NCBI RefSeq assembly: GCF_007097395.1
Contig: NZ_VKDC01000007.1
Location: 107,063 to 171,062 of the forward strand
From: Fulvivirga sp. M361
GTDB lineage: Bacteria > Bacteroidota > Bacteroidia > Cytophagales > Cyclobacteriaceae
Reading direction: 5' to 3'
DNA length: 64,000 nt
In this document: piece after piece, positions 8,700 to 17,242 of the stretch
Layout: every line of letters starts with the position of its first letter
Position numbering within the stretch: the stretch's first letter is position 1
Program-made: the position numbers and the translations under genes
The notes under the pieces: model-generated
What the model was told of the DNA's origin: nothing
What the model saw: the letters and a program-made list of their open reading frames with translations, nothing else
Databases searched by the model: none

Positions 8700-9383
8700 A
8701 TGTGTGGTGATCAGTCCGGTTTTTTTGAGTTTCTGTCGCAATACGTTACGGAAGGTAAAAAGCAGGCTATAGAACGGGTTTTAGAACACCGGACACGCTA
8801 CCTGACGGTGGTGTTGGAAGATGTTTATCATTCGCAGAATACCAGTGCAGTGGTACGATCTTGTGATTGCTTCGGTATCCAGGACCTTCATGTTATAGAG
8901 AACAAACATCATTATGAACTAAATCCCAGGGTAGTTCATGGAGCTTCTCAATGGGTAGATGTGATTCAATATATGGAGGAAGAGCATAATTCTGAAACAT
9001 GCTTTTCCACGCTTAGGGAGAAGGGTTACCAATTAGTAGGTACTGTACCTGACCCAATGGCGCCAAATATCCATGATTTTCAATTCGAACAACCTACCGC
9101 ACTGGTATTTGGCACAGAAAAAGAGGGTTTGTCTGATATGGGTAAAAAATATTGTGATAAACTCGTAACCATCCCGATGTATGGCTTCACTGAGAGTTTC
9201 AACATTTCTGTAAGCGCTGCCCTTTCCATTAATTTACTCGCACGGAAACTTTTTTCTTCCAATTTGCATTGGAGGTTATCGGAGAATGAAAAACAGACGC
9301 TTAGGTTAAAATGGTTTAAACGGATAGTGCGTAACTCAGATATAATGGAAAAAGAATTTTTTGGGTCCGGGAAATATTTGTGA
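8700..9383 (+). CDS. TrmH-type SpoU RNA 2'-O-methyltransferase
   Basis: A SPOUT-class S-adenosylmethionine-dependent methyltransferase, most like tRNA (Gm18) methyltransferase TrmH. Motif 1 has the catalytic Arg (NTSAVVRSCDCFG), motif 2 is ALVFGTEKEGLS and motif 3 is IPMYGFTESFNISVSAAL, together forming the trefoil-knot cofactor site. About 227 aa, with TrmH-like C-terminal extension. An in-frame TTG at 8694 overlaps the parC stop, but ATG 8700, 2 nt after that stop, is the better start. The tight spacing suggests co-transcription with parC. rRNA specificity cannot be excluded. Confidence 0.88.
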   Translation: MCGDQSGFFEFLSQYVTEGKKQAIERVLEHRTRYLTVVLEDVYHSQNTSAVVRSCDCFGIQDLHVIENKHHYELNPRVVHGASQWVDVIQYMEEEHNSETCFSTLREKGYQLVGTVPDPMAPNIHDFQFEQPTALVFGTEKEGLSDMGKKYCDKLVTIPMYGFTESFNISVSAALSINLLARKLFSSNLHWRLSENEKQTLRLKWFKRIVRNSDIMEKEFFGSGKYL

Positions 9384-9593
9384 AATAACACGTTGTAAGC
9401 AGCAGACTATTTTTTTACGCCTTCAATACAATGATTTATAAAACATTTCAGCCTTTTCATTTGCTGCTATTCATTGAAAACTTCCTATCGCTTCGCGCGT
9501 TTAATTGTAAAGTTTTTTGAATAAAAAGAAACCCTTTTGATCTTAGAGATACTTTATAGCTAATAGATGTTTTCAATTTAATCTAAAAGATTA

Positions 9594-12104
9594 GTGTTAA
9601 AAAAAGTTACCCCTCTGATATTGTCTTTGATAGTGTTGAGTTTGAGCTCCTGGGCTCAAAAAACAATTATTAAGGGGAAAGTAATAGATGCTAATTCAGG
9701 TGACCCTGTTCCTTTTGCCAATATTGTTTTCCAGGGTACATCCATAGGTACAAGCACAAACTTTGAAGGGGTATATCAATTAGAGACGGATAGCCCCACC
9801 GATTCTATGACAGCGTCATATGTAGGATATATTACCCGTTCGAAACCTGTCAGAAAAGGACAGACACAGGTCATAGATTTTCAACTTTTTGAGAATGTCA
9901 TTAACCTGCAGGAAATCGTATTTGTAGCGGGTGAAAATCCGGCATTTGAAATAATGCGGGATGTTGTTGATAATAAAAAGAAGAATAACAAAAGATCTCT
10001 CGAGGCTTATCAATATGAAACCTATACAAAGATTGAAGTTGACGTAGATAACATCACAGACAATTTTAAGAAAAAGAAGATCGTCAAGAAGATCACCCAG
10101 GTAATGGACAGTGTAGAACGTCTGGCTGGTGAAGACGGCAGGCCGATATTACCCGTGTTTATTTCAGAATCACTATCAGAGTATTATTACCGCAATGAAC
10201 CCAAACTTCAGCATGAAAAGATCCTTAAATCTAAGATAACAGGTGTGGGAGTAGGGGACGGGTCACTGGTTTCACAATTTATAGGATCCTCTTTCCAGGA
10301 ATACAATTTTTATCAAAACTGGCTCAATATTGTAGGCAAAGAGTTTGTCTCACCTATTGCGGACTCATGGAAGGTATATTACGAATACGACCTGATAGAC
10401 AGTGCAGAGATAGAAGGCCACTATTGCTATCGATTAGATTTTTTTCCCAAAAGTGAGCAGGATCTCGCCTTTAAGGGAAGCATGTGGATCACCAAAAATG
10501 AATATGCACTGAAACAAATTGATGCCACCGTTTCTCCATCAGCGAACCTGAACTATGTTGAAAAGATAAAAATACAACAGGCTTTGGAACCAAGTTCGGC
10601 TGGTCCATGGATCCCTACCAAAAATCGCGTACTCTTAGACATTGGTGAAGTAACCAACAACATGGCGGGAGTGCTGGCTAAATTCTATACCAGTAACAAA
10701 AAGATTGTGGTGAATAAACCACGTGATCTGAAATTTTATGCGATGCCCATACAAGTGGCAGAAGATTTTAAGATAGGTAATACGGACGAATACTGGGATG
10801 GGCATCGACACGAACCCCTGAGTTTAACAGAGTTGAGTGTTTATCAAATGATTGATACCCTGAAAAACATTCCGGTTGTAAAAACATATACAGAGATCCT
10901 AAAGATAGCCATCAATGGTTACAAGAAAGTTGGAAAAGTTGACATTGGTCCTTATTTGGGCGTATATGCTAATAACAGTATTGAGGGAAACCGCTTTCAG
11001 CTTGGTTTTCGTACGAATATTGATTTTAGTAATAAATGGATATTTGGAGGTCGCATGGCTTACGGAATGAAAGATACCAAGATAAAGTATCATGGCTTTG
11101 CAGAACGTATTTTAGACCGTAACCGATGGACCACTGTTAGGGCAGAGTTTGGGCGCGATATTGATCAGGTGGGACTGGCAGCGGAAGACCTGATTGGTAA
11201 TAGTGTTTTTTTGGCTGCCACGCGCTTTGGTGATCTTATAAGACCGTATTATTATAAACAAGGTAAATTCACGGTACAAAGAGAACTCTTTAAAGGTTTT
11301 ACGCAAAAAGCCCTTTTTCGATACCGGGATTTTAACCCGGCCGTTGGGTATAATTTTGCCTATATAACGGATCTGGAAGCTAACGATCCGTCTCCACCTC
11401 TGGCCAATACGTTTAAAACTTCAGAACTGATATTGGAAGCCAGGTACGCTAAGGATGAAGTCTTTGTGCAAAACGATAATCAACGCCTGAGTATCGGAAC
11501 ATTGAAGTGGCCAATATTTACACTCAGGTATACGCGAGGGCTAAAAGGCGTATTTGGTGGTGATTTTGATTATAATAAAATCACATTCAACATAGAAAAA
11601 GGATTGAAAATGGGCTTTTTCGGGACCTCTAACTTTTCCATTACTGCCGAACATATTTTTGAAACGCTTCCTTATCCGTTGTTGAAAGCTCATATTGGTA
11701 ATGAATCCGTCTTTTATACTACAGCAGCTTTTAATCTCATGAATTTTTCCGAGTTTGCCAGCGATAGCTATGCTTCACTCAGATACAATCACTTTTTTCA
11801 GGGATTTCTATTGAATAGAATCCCGCTGATGAAAAAATTAAAATGGAGACTATTGGCTTCTGCCAATGTTTTATATGGGGACCTCTCCAGTGAAAATCGT
11901 GCTCTGATACCGGAGTTTGATGGTGAGGGCCGGGAGGTAGAGCCAATAAGTGGCCTTGGTAATGAACCATATGTTGAGGTAGGGTATGGTATAGAGAATA
12001 TCCTGAAAGTGATCCGTGTTGATTTCATCCATCGTCTGAACTACCTGGACAAGCCGGATGTAGATAAATTTGGAGTTAAGGTTAGCTTTCAGTTTATCTT
12101 GTAA
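9594..12104 (+). CDS. DUF5686 / CarboxypepD-reg-like outer-membrane protein
   Basis: An 836-residue exported protein. The signal peptide MLKKVTPLILSLIVLSLSSWAQ starts at GTG 9594. A CarboxypepD-reg-like beta-sandwich covers about residues 24-100 (KGKVIDANSGDPVPFANIVFQGTSIGTSTNFEGVY). The large remainder is typical of DUF5686, predicted to form a beta-barrel-like outer-membrane domain ending in alternating aromatic strands (VDKFGVKVSFQFIL). The family is widespread in Bacteroidota and has no established biochemical role. The protein lacks a TonB box or plug domain, so it is not a classical TonB receptor. The 210-nt upstream gap is AT-rich with no strong ribosome binding site. Confidence 0.88.
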   Translation: MLKKVTPLILSLIVLSLSSWAQKTIIKGKVIDANSGDPVPFANIVFQGTSIGTSTNFEGVYQLETDSPTDSMTASYVGYITRSKPVRKGQTQVIDFQLFENVINLQEIVFVAGENPAFEIMRDVVDNKKKNNKRSLEAYQYETYTKIEVDVDNITDNFKKKKIVKKITQVMDSVERLAGEDGRPILPVFISESLSEYYYRNEPKLQHEKILKSKITGVGVGDGSLVSQFIGSSFQEYNFYQNWLNIVGKEFVSPIADSWKVYYEYDLIDSAEIEGHYCYRLDFFPKSEQDLAFKGSMWITKNEYALKQIDATVSPSANLNYVEKIKIQQALEPSSAGPWIPTKNRVLLDIGEVTNNMAGVLAKFYTSNKKIVVNKPRDLKFYAMPIQVAEDFKIGNTDEYWDGHRHEPLSLTELSVYQMIDTLKNIPVVKTYTEILKIAINGYKKVGKVDIGPYLGVYANNSIEGNRFQLGFRTNIDFSNKWIFGGRMAYGMKDTKIKYHGFAERILDRNRWTTVRAEFGRDIDQVGLAAEDLIGNSVFLAATRFGDLIRPYYYKQGKFTVQRELFKGFTQKALFRYRDFNPAVGYNFAYITDLEANDPSPPLANTFKTSELILEARYAKDEVFVQNDNQRLSIGTLKWPIFTLRYTRGLKGVFGGDFDYNKITFNIEKGLKMGFFGTSNFSITAEHIFETLPYPLLKAHIGNESVFYTTAAFNLMNFSEFASDSYASLRYNHFFQGFLLNRIPLMKKLKWRLLASANVLYGDLSSENRALIPEFDGEGREVEPISGLGNEPYVEVGYGIENILKVIRVDFIHRLNYLDKPDVDKFGVKVSFQFIL

Positions 12105-12265
12105 TCTATTCAATGATCCATTTTACCTGGATTTCTATGAGAGTATAATAATTCTCAAGGCATTTTTCTTCTTACAATCCATCTGCTCTACTTTTGTTTT
12201 GCCAAGCTATCCGCATATCGTGTATCAACCTCACCTGCTTTATAAAGCACATGGACTTAATATAT

Positions 12266-12273
12266 TAACTTTG
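12266..12273 (+). promoter_or_regulatory. -7 box TAACTTTG for the TPR lipoprotein / thrS unit
   Basis: TAACTTTG is a perfect TAnnTTTG match 39 nt before ATG 12313. A TTTA, not TTTG, lies near the -33 position. Confidence 0.45.
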
Positions 12274-12312
12274 TAGGACGCTATAAAAGATCTAGTGCTT
12301 AGATTTACTGAC

Positions 12313-13416
12313 ATGTATTTTTGTAGAATTAGTATAGTCATTCTGATGGTGACAGTAATGATGCAGTGTGTGCCACGTTCAAATGATTCCATAGAGGATG
12401 TATCAACCGAAAATATCCGGTTGGTGATGGAATACCTGGGTGACGTCGTGAAATCTGACCCCTCGAATAGCAAGGCCTATTTTCGTATAGCGATGCTTCA
12501 GAAAGAAAACCAAAACCCTGAAAAAGCGCTACAGGCCATAGATCGTGCCATTCAGATTGAATATGCTGATCCTAAATACTTTTTGACAAAAGGCGATATC
12601 CTGACTGACCTGGGCAATGCACAGGAGGCAATTGAATGGTTACTGAAAGCCGAAGCAGCAGGAGATAAAAATAGGGACCTCTATCGTTTGCTGGCACAAA
12701 ACTATTTAAAGATGGACCGCCCTGATATGGCACGTAATGCTGTAGACAGACTGCTGAGAATTGATGATAGAGATCTAAGCCATGTGTTAGCCGGCAAAGC
12801 TTACCTCGAACTGGGCGACACCACATTGGCGATAAACCAATTTAAACAGGCTATTTTACGCAATGCTGATAATATTTCAGCCCATTCCGGACTGGCGGAT
12901 ATTTACGAAGCTCAGGGTGATCTAAAAACTGCAGAAGAGGAACTGGACATTGCATTGGCACTCGAAAATGGTAATCTTTTATTTCTGAGGAAAAAAGGTG
13001 AGCTGTTATCCGCCAGGCAATCATATGACAGTGCGCTTCAGTTATACAAAAATATCGCAGCACTTCAACCCGAACATAAGTCTTACCTGGACCTGGCCAC
13101 CATCTTTTATCGTATGGGACATTTTGACTCCACGTTGCTTACTCTTGATCAACCTTTATTGAATGATCATTATTATGAGGAAGTATTATTGCTGAAAGCC
13201 AGGGCCAAAAACGAGGTGCGTGACTACAGCGAAGCTATATTACTTTATTCACAAATACTGGAAAAGGATTCTACTCACAATTTAGCGACCACCGAGCTGG
13301 ATAAGTTAAGGAGAAAAGTATCATATTTGCAGCGTCAGGAACAAAGACGCCGGGCGTTGGATTCGGTTGTCAATAATCCACCGCCATCTTTGAATAGAAA
13401 AGGAATAGAAAATTAA
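12313..13416 (+). CDS. TPR-repeat lipoprotein
   Basis: A 367-residue protein. The lipoprotein signal is MYFCRISIVILMVTVMMQC, with the lipobox Cys about 19 residues after ATG 12313. A GTG at 12295 adds six residues and is less likely. The mature part consists almost wholly of tandem tetratricopeptide repeats (for example SKAYFRIAMLQKENQNPEKALQAIDRAIQI; PDMARNAVDRLLRID; GDLKTAEEELDIALALENG), about eight to nine of them, ending in a basic tail. TPR lipoproteins scaffold protein-protein contacts at the periplasmic face of a membrane. The partner is unknown. It lies 6 nt upstream of thrS, so co-transcription is likely. Confidence 0.8.
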   Translation: MYFCRISIVILMVTVMMQCVPRSNDSIEDVSTENIRLVMEYLGDVVKSDPSNSKAYFRIAMLQKENQNPEKALQAIDRAIQIEYADPKYFLTKGDILTDLGNAQEAIEWLLKAEAAGDKNRDLYRLLAQNYLKMDRPDMARNAVDRLLRIDDRDLSHVLAGKAYLELGDTTLAINQFKQAILRNADNISAHSGLADIYEAQGDLKTAEEELDIALALENGNLLFLRKKGELLSARQSYDSALQLYKNIAALQPEHKSYLDLATIFYRMGHFDSTLLTLDQPLLNDHYYEEVLLLKARAKNEVRDYSEAILLYSQILEKDSTHNLATTELDKLRRKVSYLQRQEQRRRALDSVVNNPPPSLNRKGIEN

Positions 13417-13422
13417 GAATAA

Positions 13423-15348
13423 ATGATCAAGATCACCTTACCAGACGGTTCTGTAAGGGAATATGAACCAGGTGTTACCAGTCATGAAATAGCATTAAGC
13501 ATTAGTGAAGGACTGGCACGTAATGTACTTTCCGCAAGAGTAAATGGAGAAGTGTGGGACTCAAATCGTCCGATACAGGAGGATGCGACGGTACAATTAC
13601 TGACCTGGAATGATGATGACGGAAAGTCCACATTCTGGCATTCTTCAGCTCACGTGCTCGCAGAAGCGCTTGAAGCTTTATATCCCGGTGTAAAATTTGG
13701 CATAGGTCCACCTATAGATAACGGGTTTTATTATGATATAGACCTTGGAGATCAGGAGTTTGGTGAAGATGATCTGGAGCAGGTAGAGAAAAAAATGCTC
13801 GAACTGGCTCGAGGTAAAAGTCAGTTTGTGAGAAAGGACATCGGCAAAGCAGAAGCAGTCGATTACTACAATGGTAAAGGGGATGAGTACAAGCTGGAGC
13901 TACTGGAAGGCCTGGAAGACGGACAGATCACATTTTATGAGCAGGGAAACTTTACCGACCTCTGTCGGGGCCCACATATTCCGCACACTGGTTTTATCAA
14001 AGCCATCAAATTGATGAACGTAGCGGGAGCATACTGGCGTGGTGATGAAAAGAGAAAGCAGTTGACTCGTATCTATGGCGTTTCGTTCCCGAAACAAAAA
14101 GAGTTAACAGAATACCTTGAACTGCTTGAAGAGGCCAAAAAGCGTGACCATCGTAAGTTAGGAAAAGAGTTAGAACTGTTCACTTTTTCAGAAAAAGTAG
14201 GCATGGGTTTGCCATTGTGGCTACCCAAAGGCACTATTCTTCGTGAAAGACTGGAAAACTTTATGCGCCGGGCCCAGATAAAAGCCGGGTACGATCCTGT
14301 GGTGACACCGCATATAGGAAGTAAAGCACTTTATGTTACCTCAGGGCATTATGAAAAGTATGGTGAAGATTCTTTTAAACCCATTAACACGCCACATGAG
14401 GGGGAAGAGTTCTTATTAAAACCTATGAACTGCCCTCATCATTGTGAAATATACAAGTCAAAACCCCGGTCCTATAAAGACTTACCGATACGGTATGCGG
14501 AGTTTGGTACCGTTTATCGCTATGAGCAAAGCGGTGAACTCCATGGATTGACCAGGGTAAGAGGTTTTACCCAGGATGATGCACATATTTTCTGTCGCCC
14601 TGAGCAGGTAAAAGAGGAGTTTATCAAAGTTATAAACTTAGTATTATACACTTTTAAAGCTCTCGGGTTTGACAATTATACCGCCCAAGTATCTTTACGT
14701 GACCCTGAAAATAAGTCTAAGTACATTGGAGATGATGCACTATGGGAAAAAGCTGAGCGTCAGATCCAGGAAGCGGCAGATGAATGTGGTTTGATCACTG
14801 TAACAGAGGTGGGAGAAGCAGCATTTTATGGCCCTAAGCTGGACTTTATGGTGAAAGATGCGTTGGGCCGTAGCTGGCAGTTAGGCACAATTCAGGTGGA
14901 TTATACCTTGCCAGAACGTTTTCAACTCGAATACATTGGCTCTGACAATCAGCGACATCGACCAGTGATGATCCACCGTGCGCCATTTGGTTCTATGGAA
15001 CGTTTTGTAGCGGTATTGATAGAACACTGTGCCGGTAACTTCCCATTATGGTTAGCACCTGAGCAGATTGCGGTGCTTCCCATTTCTGAGAAATATCATG
15101 ATTATGCTCAGCAAGTGCTTACAACGTTGAGTGAGCAGGATATCAGAGGTTTTCTGGACAATCGTGATGAAAAAATCGGACGTAAGATCAGAGATGCTGA
15201 AGTGCAAAAAGTGCCTTACATGCTCATAGTGGGAGAAAAAGAGGAAAGTGAGGAAAAAGTAGCGGTACGGAAGCATGGTCAGGGAGACCAGGGAAGCCTC
15301 GCGCTAACAGAATTTGTAGAAAAATTCAGAGCGGAAATAGTATTGTGA
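13423..15348 (+). CDS. thrS: Threonine-tRNA ligase
   Basis: Charges tRNA-Thr with threonine in the cytosol. All domains are present in order: N-terminal TGS domain (residues 1-60), the editing/SAD domain with [12 protein letters not shown], the class II catalytic core with motif 2 ([29 protein letters not shown]), zinc ligands in MNCPHHCE and [12 protein letters not shown] (motif 3), then the anticodon-binding domain ([14 protein letters not shown] onward). At 641 aa it is full length. No T-box leader is visible upstream, as expected outside Firmicutes; instead the gene directly follows the TPR lipoprotein gene. Confidence 0.97.
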   Translation: MIKITLPDGSVREYEPGVTSHEIALSISEGLARNVLSARVNGEVWDSNRPIQEDATVQLLTWNDDDGKSTFWHSSAHVLAEALEALYPGVKFGIGPPIDNGFYYDIDLGDQEFGEDDLEQVEKKMLELARGKSQFVRKDIGKAEAVDYYNGKGDEYKLELLEGLEDGQITFYEQGNFTDLCRGPHIPHTGFIKAIKLMNVAGAYWRGDEKRKQLTRIYGVSFPKQKELTEYLELLEEAKKRDHRKLGKELELFTFSEKVGMGLPLWLPKGTILRERLENFMRRAQIKAGYDPVVTPHIGSKALYVTSGHYEKYGEDSFKPINTPHEGEEFLLKPMNCPHHCEIYKSKPRSYKDLPIRYAEFGTVYRYEQSGELHGLTRVRGFTQDDAHIFCRPEQVKEEFIKVINLVLYTFKALGFDNYTAQVSLRDPENKSKYIGDDALWEKAERQIQEAADECGLITVTEVGEAAFYGPKLDFMVKDALGRSWQLGTIQVDYTLPERFQLEYIGSDNQRHRPVMIHRAPFGSMERFVAVLIEHCAGNFPLWLAPEQIAVLPISEKYHDYAQQVLTTLSEQDIRGFLDNRDEKIGRKIRDAEVQKVPYMLIVGEKEESEEKVAVRKHGQGDQGSLALTEFVEKFRAEIVL

Positions 15349-15475
15349 AGTTATTTCTTTCCTTTTTATAAGCCTTTTTGGTTTTGATAAATCGAAAATA
15401 TATATGGATATTTGCATCCCTGTTGGCGGAAGCAGACGGGAACTGTTTTTTTATAATTAAACTTAGGAGGTAAAA
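15349..15475 (+). promoter_or_regulatory. Leader between thrS and infC, candidate regulatory region
   Basis: A 127-nt AT-rich region containing a GC-rich patch (15415-15445, CCCTGTTGGCGGAAGC then AGACGGG) directly followed by seven T residues (15446-15452), then the AGGAGG site of infC. The GC-patch-plus-T-run resembles an attenuator, but the stem I can draw is weak (CCC/GGG with mismatches). Promoter or attenuator function is inference. Confidence 0.3.
15465..15470 (+). promoter_or_regulatory. Strong ribosome binding site AGGAGG that fixes the ATT start of infC
   Basis: AGGAGG lies 5 nt before ATT 15476. Strong Shine-Dalgarno sites are rare elsewhere in the window, so this one helps decide the start. 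Confidence 0.75.
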
Positions 15476-16036
15476 ATTAGTAAACGACCATATCAGAGAA
15501 GGGGCTTTCGCGGTAGAGTGGAAGAGCCTTACAAAGTCAATGAAAAGATCACAGCTGATCGTGTGAGGCTTGTGGGTGAGAATGTACCCGTTGACGTGTA
15601 TCCTACGGATAAAGCCATACAGATGGCTAAAGAGAAAAATCTCGATCTCGTAGAAATATCTCCTAAAGCTGATCCTCCGGTTTGTAAGATCATTGATTAC
15701 TCTAAGTTTAAGTACGATCAAAAGAAAAAACAGAAGGAGATTAAGGCCAAAGCTCAAAAAACGGTGATCAAAGAGATCCGGTTTGGCCCTAATACCGAAG
15801 AACATGATTTTAATTTTAAATTGAAACATGCGATTAGCTTTTTGGAAGATGGGTCTAAAGTGAAAGCCTATGTTCATTTTGTAGGAAGGACGATAGTTTT
15901 TAAAGAGAGAGGAGAGATCCTATTATTGAAATTTGCTCAGTCTTTGGAAGACTATGGCAAGGTAGAGCAGTTGCCTAAGCTGGAAGGGAAACGTATGATC
16001 ATGTTCATCTCTCCTAAGGCACTTAAGAAAAAGTAA
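15476..16036 (+). CDS. infC: Translation initiation factor IF-3, ATT start
   Basis: IF-3 binds the 30S subunit and checks start codons. The conserved core starts at [20 protein letters not shown] and contains [22 protein letters not shown] and the C-terminal domain [18 protein letters not shown]. The frame is open upstream of GTG 15518 and reaches ATT 15476, which is preceded by AGGAGG (15465-15470) with 5-nt spacing. From this ATT the protein begins [18 protein letters not shown] after the initiator residue, a basic N-terminus common in Bacteroidota IF-3. Rare AUU starts on infC are known from E. coli, where they allow IF-3 autoregulation. GTG 15518 is the alternative, but no ribosome binding site was seen before it. 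With ATT the protein has 186 aa. Confidence 0.93.
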   Translation: MSKRPYQRRGFRGRVEEPYKVNEKITADRVRLVGENVPVDVYPTDKAIQMAKEKNLDLVEISPKADPPVCKIIDYSKFKYDQKKKQKEIKAKAQKTVIKEIRFGPNTEEHDFNFKLKHAISFLEDGSKVKAYVHFVGRTIVFKERGEILLLKFAQSLEDYGKVEQLPKLEGKRMIMFISPKALKKK

Positions 16037-16064
16037 GAATACAGATCGATCAAATTATATAGTA

Positions 16065-16259
16065 ATGCCAAAAGTAAAGACGAAATCCGGGGCCAAGAAA
16101 AGGTTTAAGTTAACCGGGACAGGTAAGATTAAGCGAAAGCATGCTTTCAAAAGCCACATTCTTACCAAAAAGGGAACAAAGCAGAAGAGAGCTCTGACAC
16201 ACACTGGGTTAGTTAACAAAGCTGATGAACCTAATGTGAAAGCAATGCTTAACATCTAG
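16065..16259 (+). CDS. rpmI: 50S ribosomal protein L35
   Basis: A 64-residue, highly basic protein matching L35 throughout: [20 protein letters not shown], then [22 protein letters not shown]. It lies between infC and rplT in the canonical infC-rpmI-rplT order, 28 nt after infC, and belongs to the large ribosomal subunit. Confidence 0.97.
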   Translation: MPKVKTKSGAKKRFKLTGTGKIKRKHAFKSHILTKKGTKQKRALTHTGLVNKADEPNVKAMLNI

Positions 16260-16373
16260 TAGAAGATGTATTAATGCTGTCTGAAAAGACAGCCAGGTTT
16301 AATTGTATCACCCGATCATATGGCCCAAAAGAAGTTGAATTCAACTCGCCTGTGATCAAAAACAAAAATTAAA
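16260..16373 (+). promoter_or_regulatory. Structured rpmI-rplT intercistronic region
   Basis: A 114-nt gap with a perfect 7-bp stem capped by GAAA (GCTGTCT 16276-16282, AGACAGC 16287-16293) and a perfect 14-bp palindrome AGTTGAATTCAACT (16333-16346). Further pairings are possible: CAGG 16294-16297 with CCTG 16349-16352, and ATCAC 16307-16311 with GTGAT 16352-16356. L20 autoregulates this operon in E. coli and B. subtilis through RNA mimics of its rRNA site. A similar role here is inference. Confidence 0.4.
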
Positions 16374-16718
16374 ATGCCAAGATCAGTCAATCATGTAGCC
16401 TCAAAGGCTCGTAGAAAAAAAATCCTCAAAGTAGCCAAAGGATACTGGGGTAGAAGAAAAAATGTATGGACAGTAGCTAAAAATGCTGTCGAAAAAGGAT
16501 GGACTTACGCATATCGCGATAGAAAAGCCAAAAAGAGAGATTTCAGAAAACTTTGGATCCAAAGAATTAATGCCGGTGCTCGTATGCATGGAATGTCTTA
16601 CTCTCAGCTGATGGGTAACCTTAAGAAAGCAAACGTAGATTTGAATAGAAAGGTACTGGCCGATCTCGCCATGAACCACCCCGAGGCCTTTGAAGCTATC
16701 GTGAAAAAAGTAAAGTAA
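16374..16718 (+). CDS. rplT: 50S ribosomal protein L20
   Basis: A 114-residue basic protein with the L20 signature: [40 protein letters not shown], then [20 protein letters not shown] and [15 protein letters not shown]. It binds 23S rRNA early in 50S assembly. It is the last gene of the thrS-infC-rpmI-rplT run, and a strong terminator follows 25 nt after its stop. Confidence 0.97.
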   Translation: MPRSVNHVASKARRKKILKVAKGYWGRRKNVWTVAKNAVEKGWTYAYRDRKAKKRDFRKLWIQRINAGARMHGMSYSQLMGNLKKANVDLNRKVLADLAMNHPEAFEAIVKKVK

Positions 16719-16742
16719 GTAATCACTAAAGATCTGTAGTGT

Positions 16743-16776
16743 AAACCCCGGCCGAAAGGCCGGGGTTTTGTTTTTT
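16743..16776 (+). terminator. Rho-independent terminator after rplT
   Basis: Perfect 11-bp stem AAACCCCGGCC / GGCCGGGGTTT with a GAAA tetraloop (16754-16757), followed by TTTTGTTTTTT. It ends 6 nt before the stop of the convergent ABM gene and may also serve the other strand less efficiently. Confidence 0.95.
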
Positions 16777-16781
16777 AAAAT

Positions 16782-17078
16782 TCAACCAATAATGGCCATT
16801 TCGTTTAGTGTGAATTCCTCTATTGCTCCATCAGTAGCTTTGGCGTAATTAGCCAAATGAGAGTTATTTACATGTTTTTTCCATAGTTCACGACTGGTCC
16901 AGTTTTCATAAAACAAAAGGAGGTTTTGGTTTTCGTTATCCTGGTGCAGGTCATAGTTAATGCAACCTTGCTCTGACCGGGTAGTGTCAATAAGTTTTAA
17001 TAACTCTTGTTTGACCAGGTCTCGTTTTTCATCTTTTGCTAAAATTTTGGCTACAATGGTTAATTTTTGATTGCTCAT
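16782..17078 (-). CDS. ABM-domain (YgiN-like) putative quinol monooxygenase
   Basis: A 98-residue protein forming a single antibiotic-biosynthesis-monooxygenase ferredoxin-like domain: LTIVAKILAKDEKRDLVKQELLKL, GCINYDLHQDNENQNLLLFYENW, and SRELWKKHVNNSHLANY. The spacing of His (KKH) and the YENW strand fit YgiN-type proteins that oxidise quinols or similar aromatics without a cofactor. The exact substrate is unknown. Monocistronic; convergent with rplT. Confidence 0.8.
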   Translation of the reverse strand: MSNQKLTIVAKILAKDEKRDLVKQELLKLIDTTRSEQGCINYDLHQDNENQNLLLFYENWTSRELWKKHVNNSHLANYAKATDGAIEEFTLNEMAIIG

Positions 17079-17242
17079 GATTTGATTTTCGATCTTTAAG
17101 TGTACTATATTTATAGGATCAGCTTTTACTTAAAACTCACTGCGCATATCCAGGCTAAGGTGGTTTAGAAACTATTGATCTGCCTGCTTATATCCAGGAA
17201 ACATAGTCTATAGTGTTTCAAATAAAATTGCCCCAATGATTT

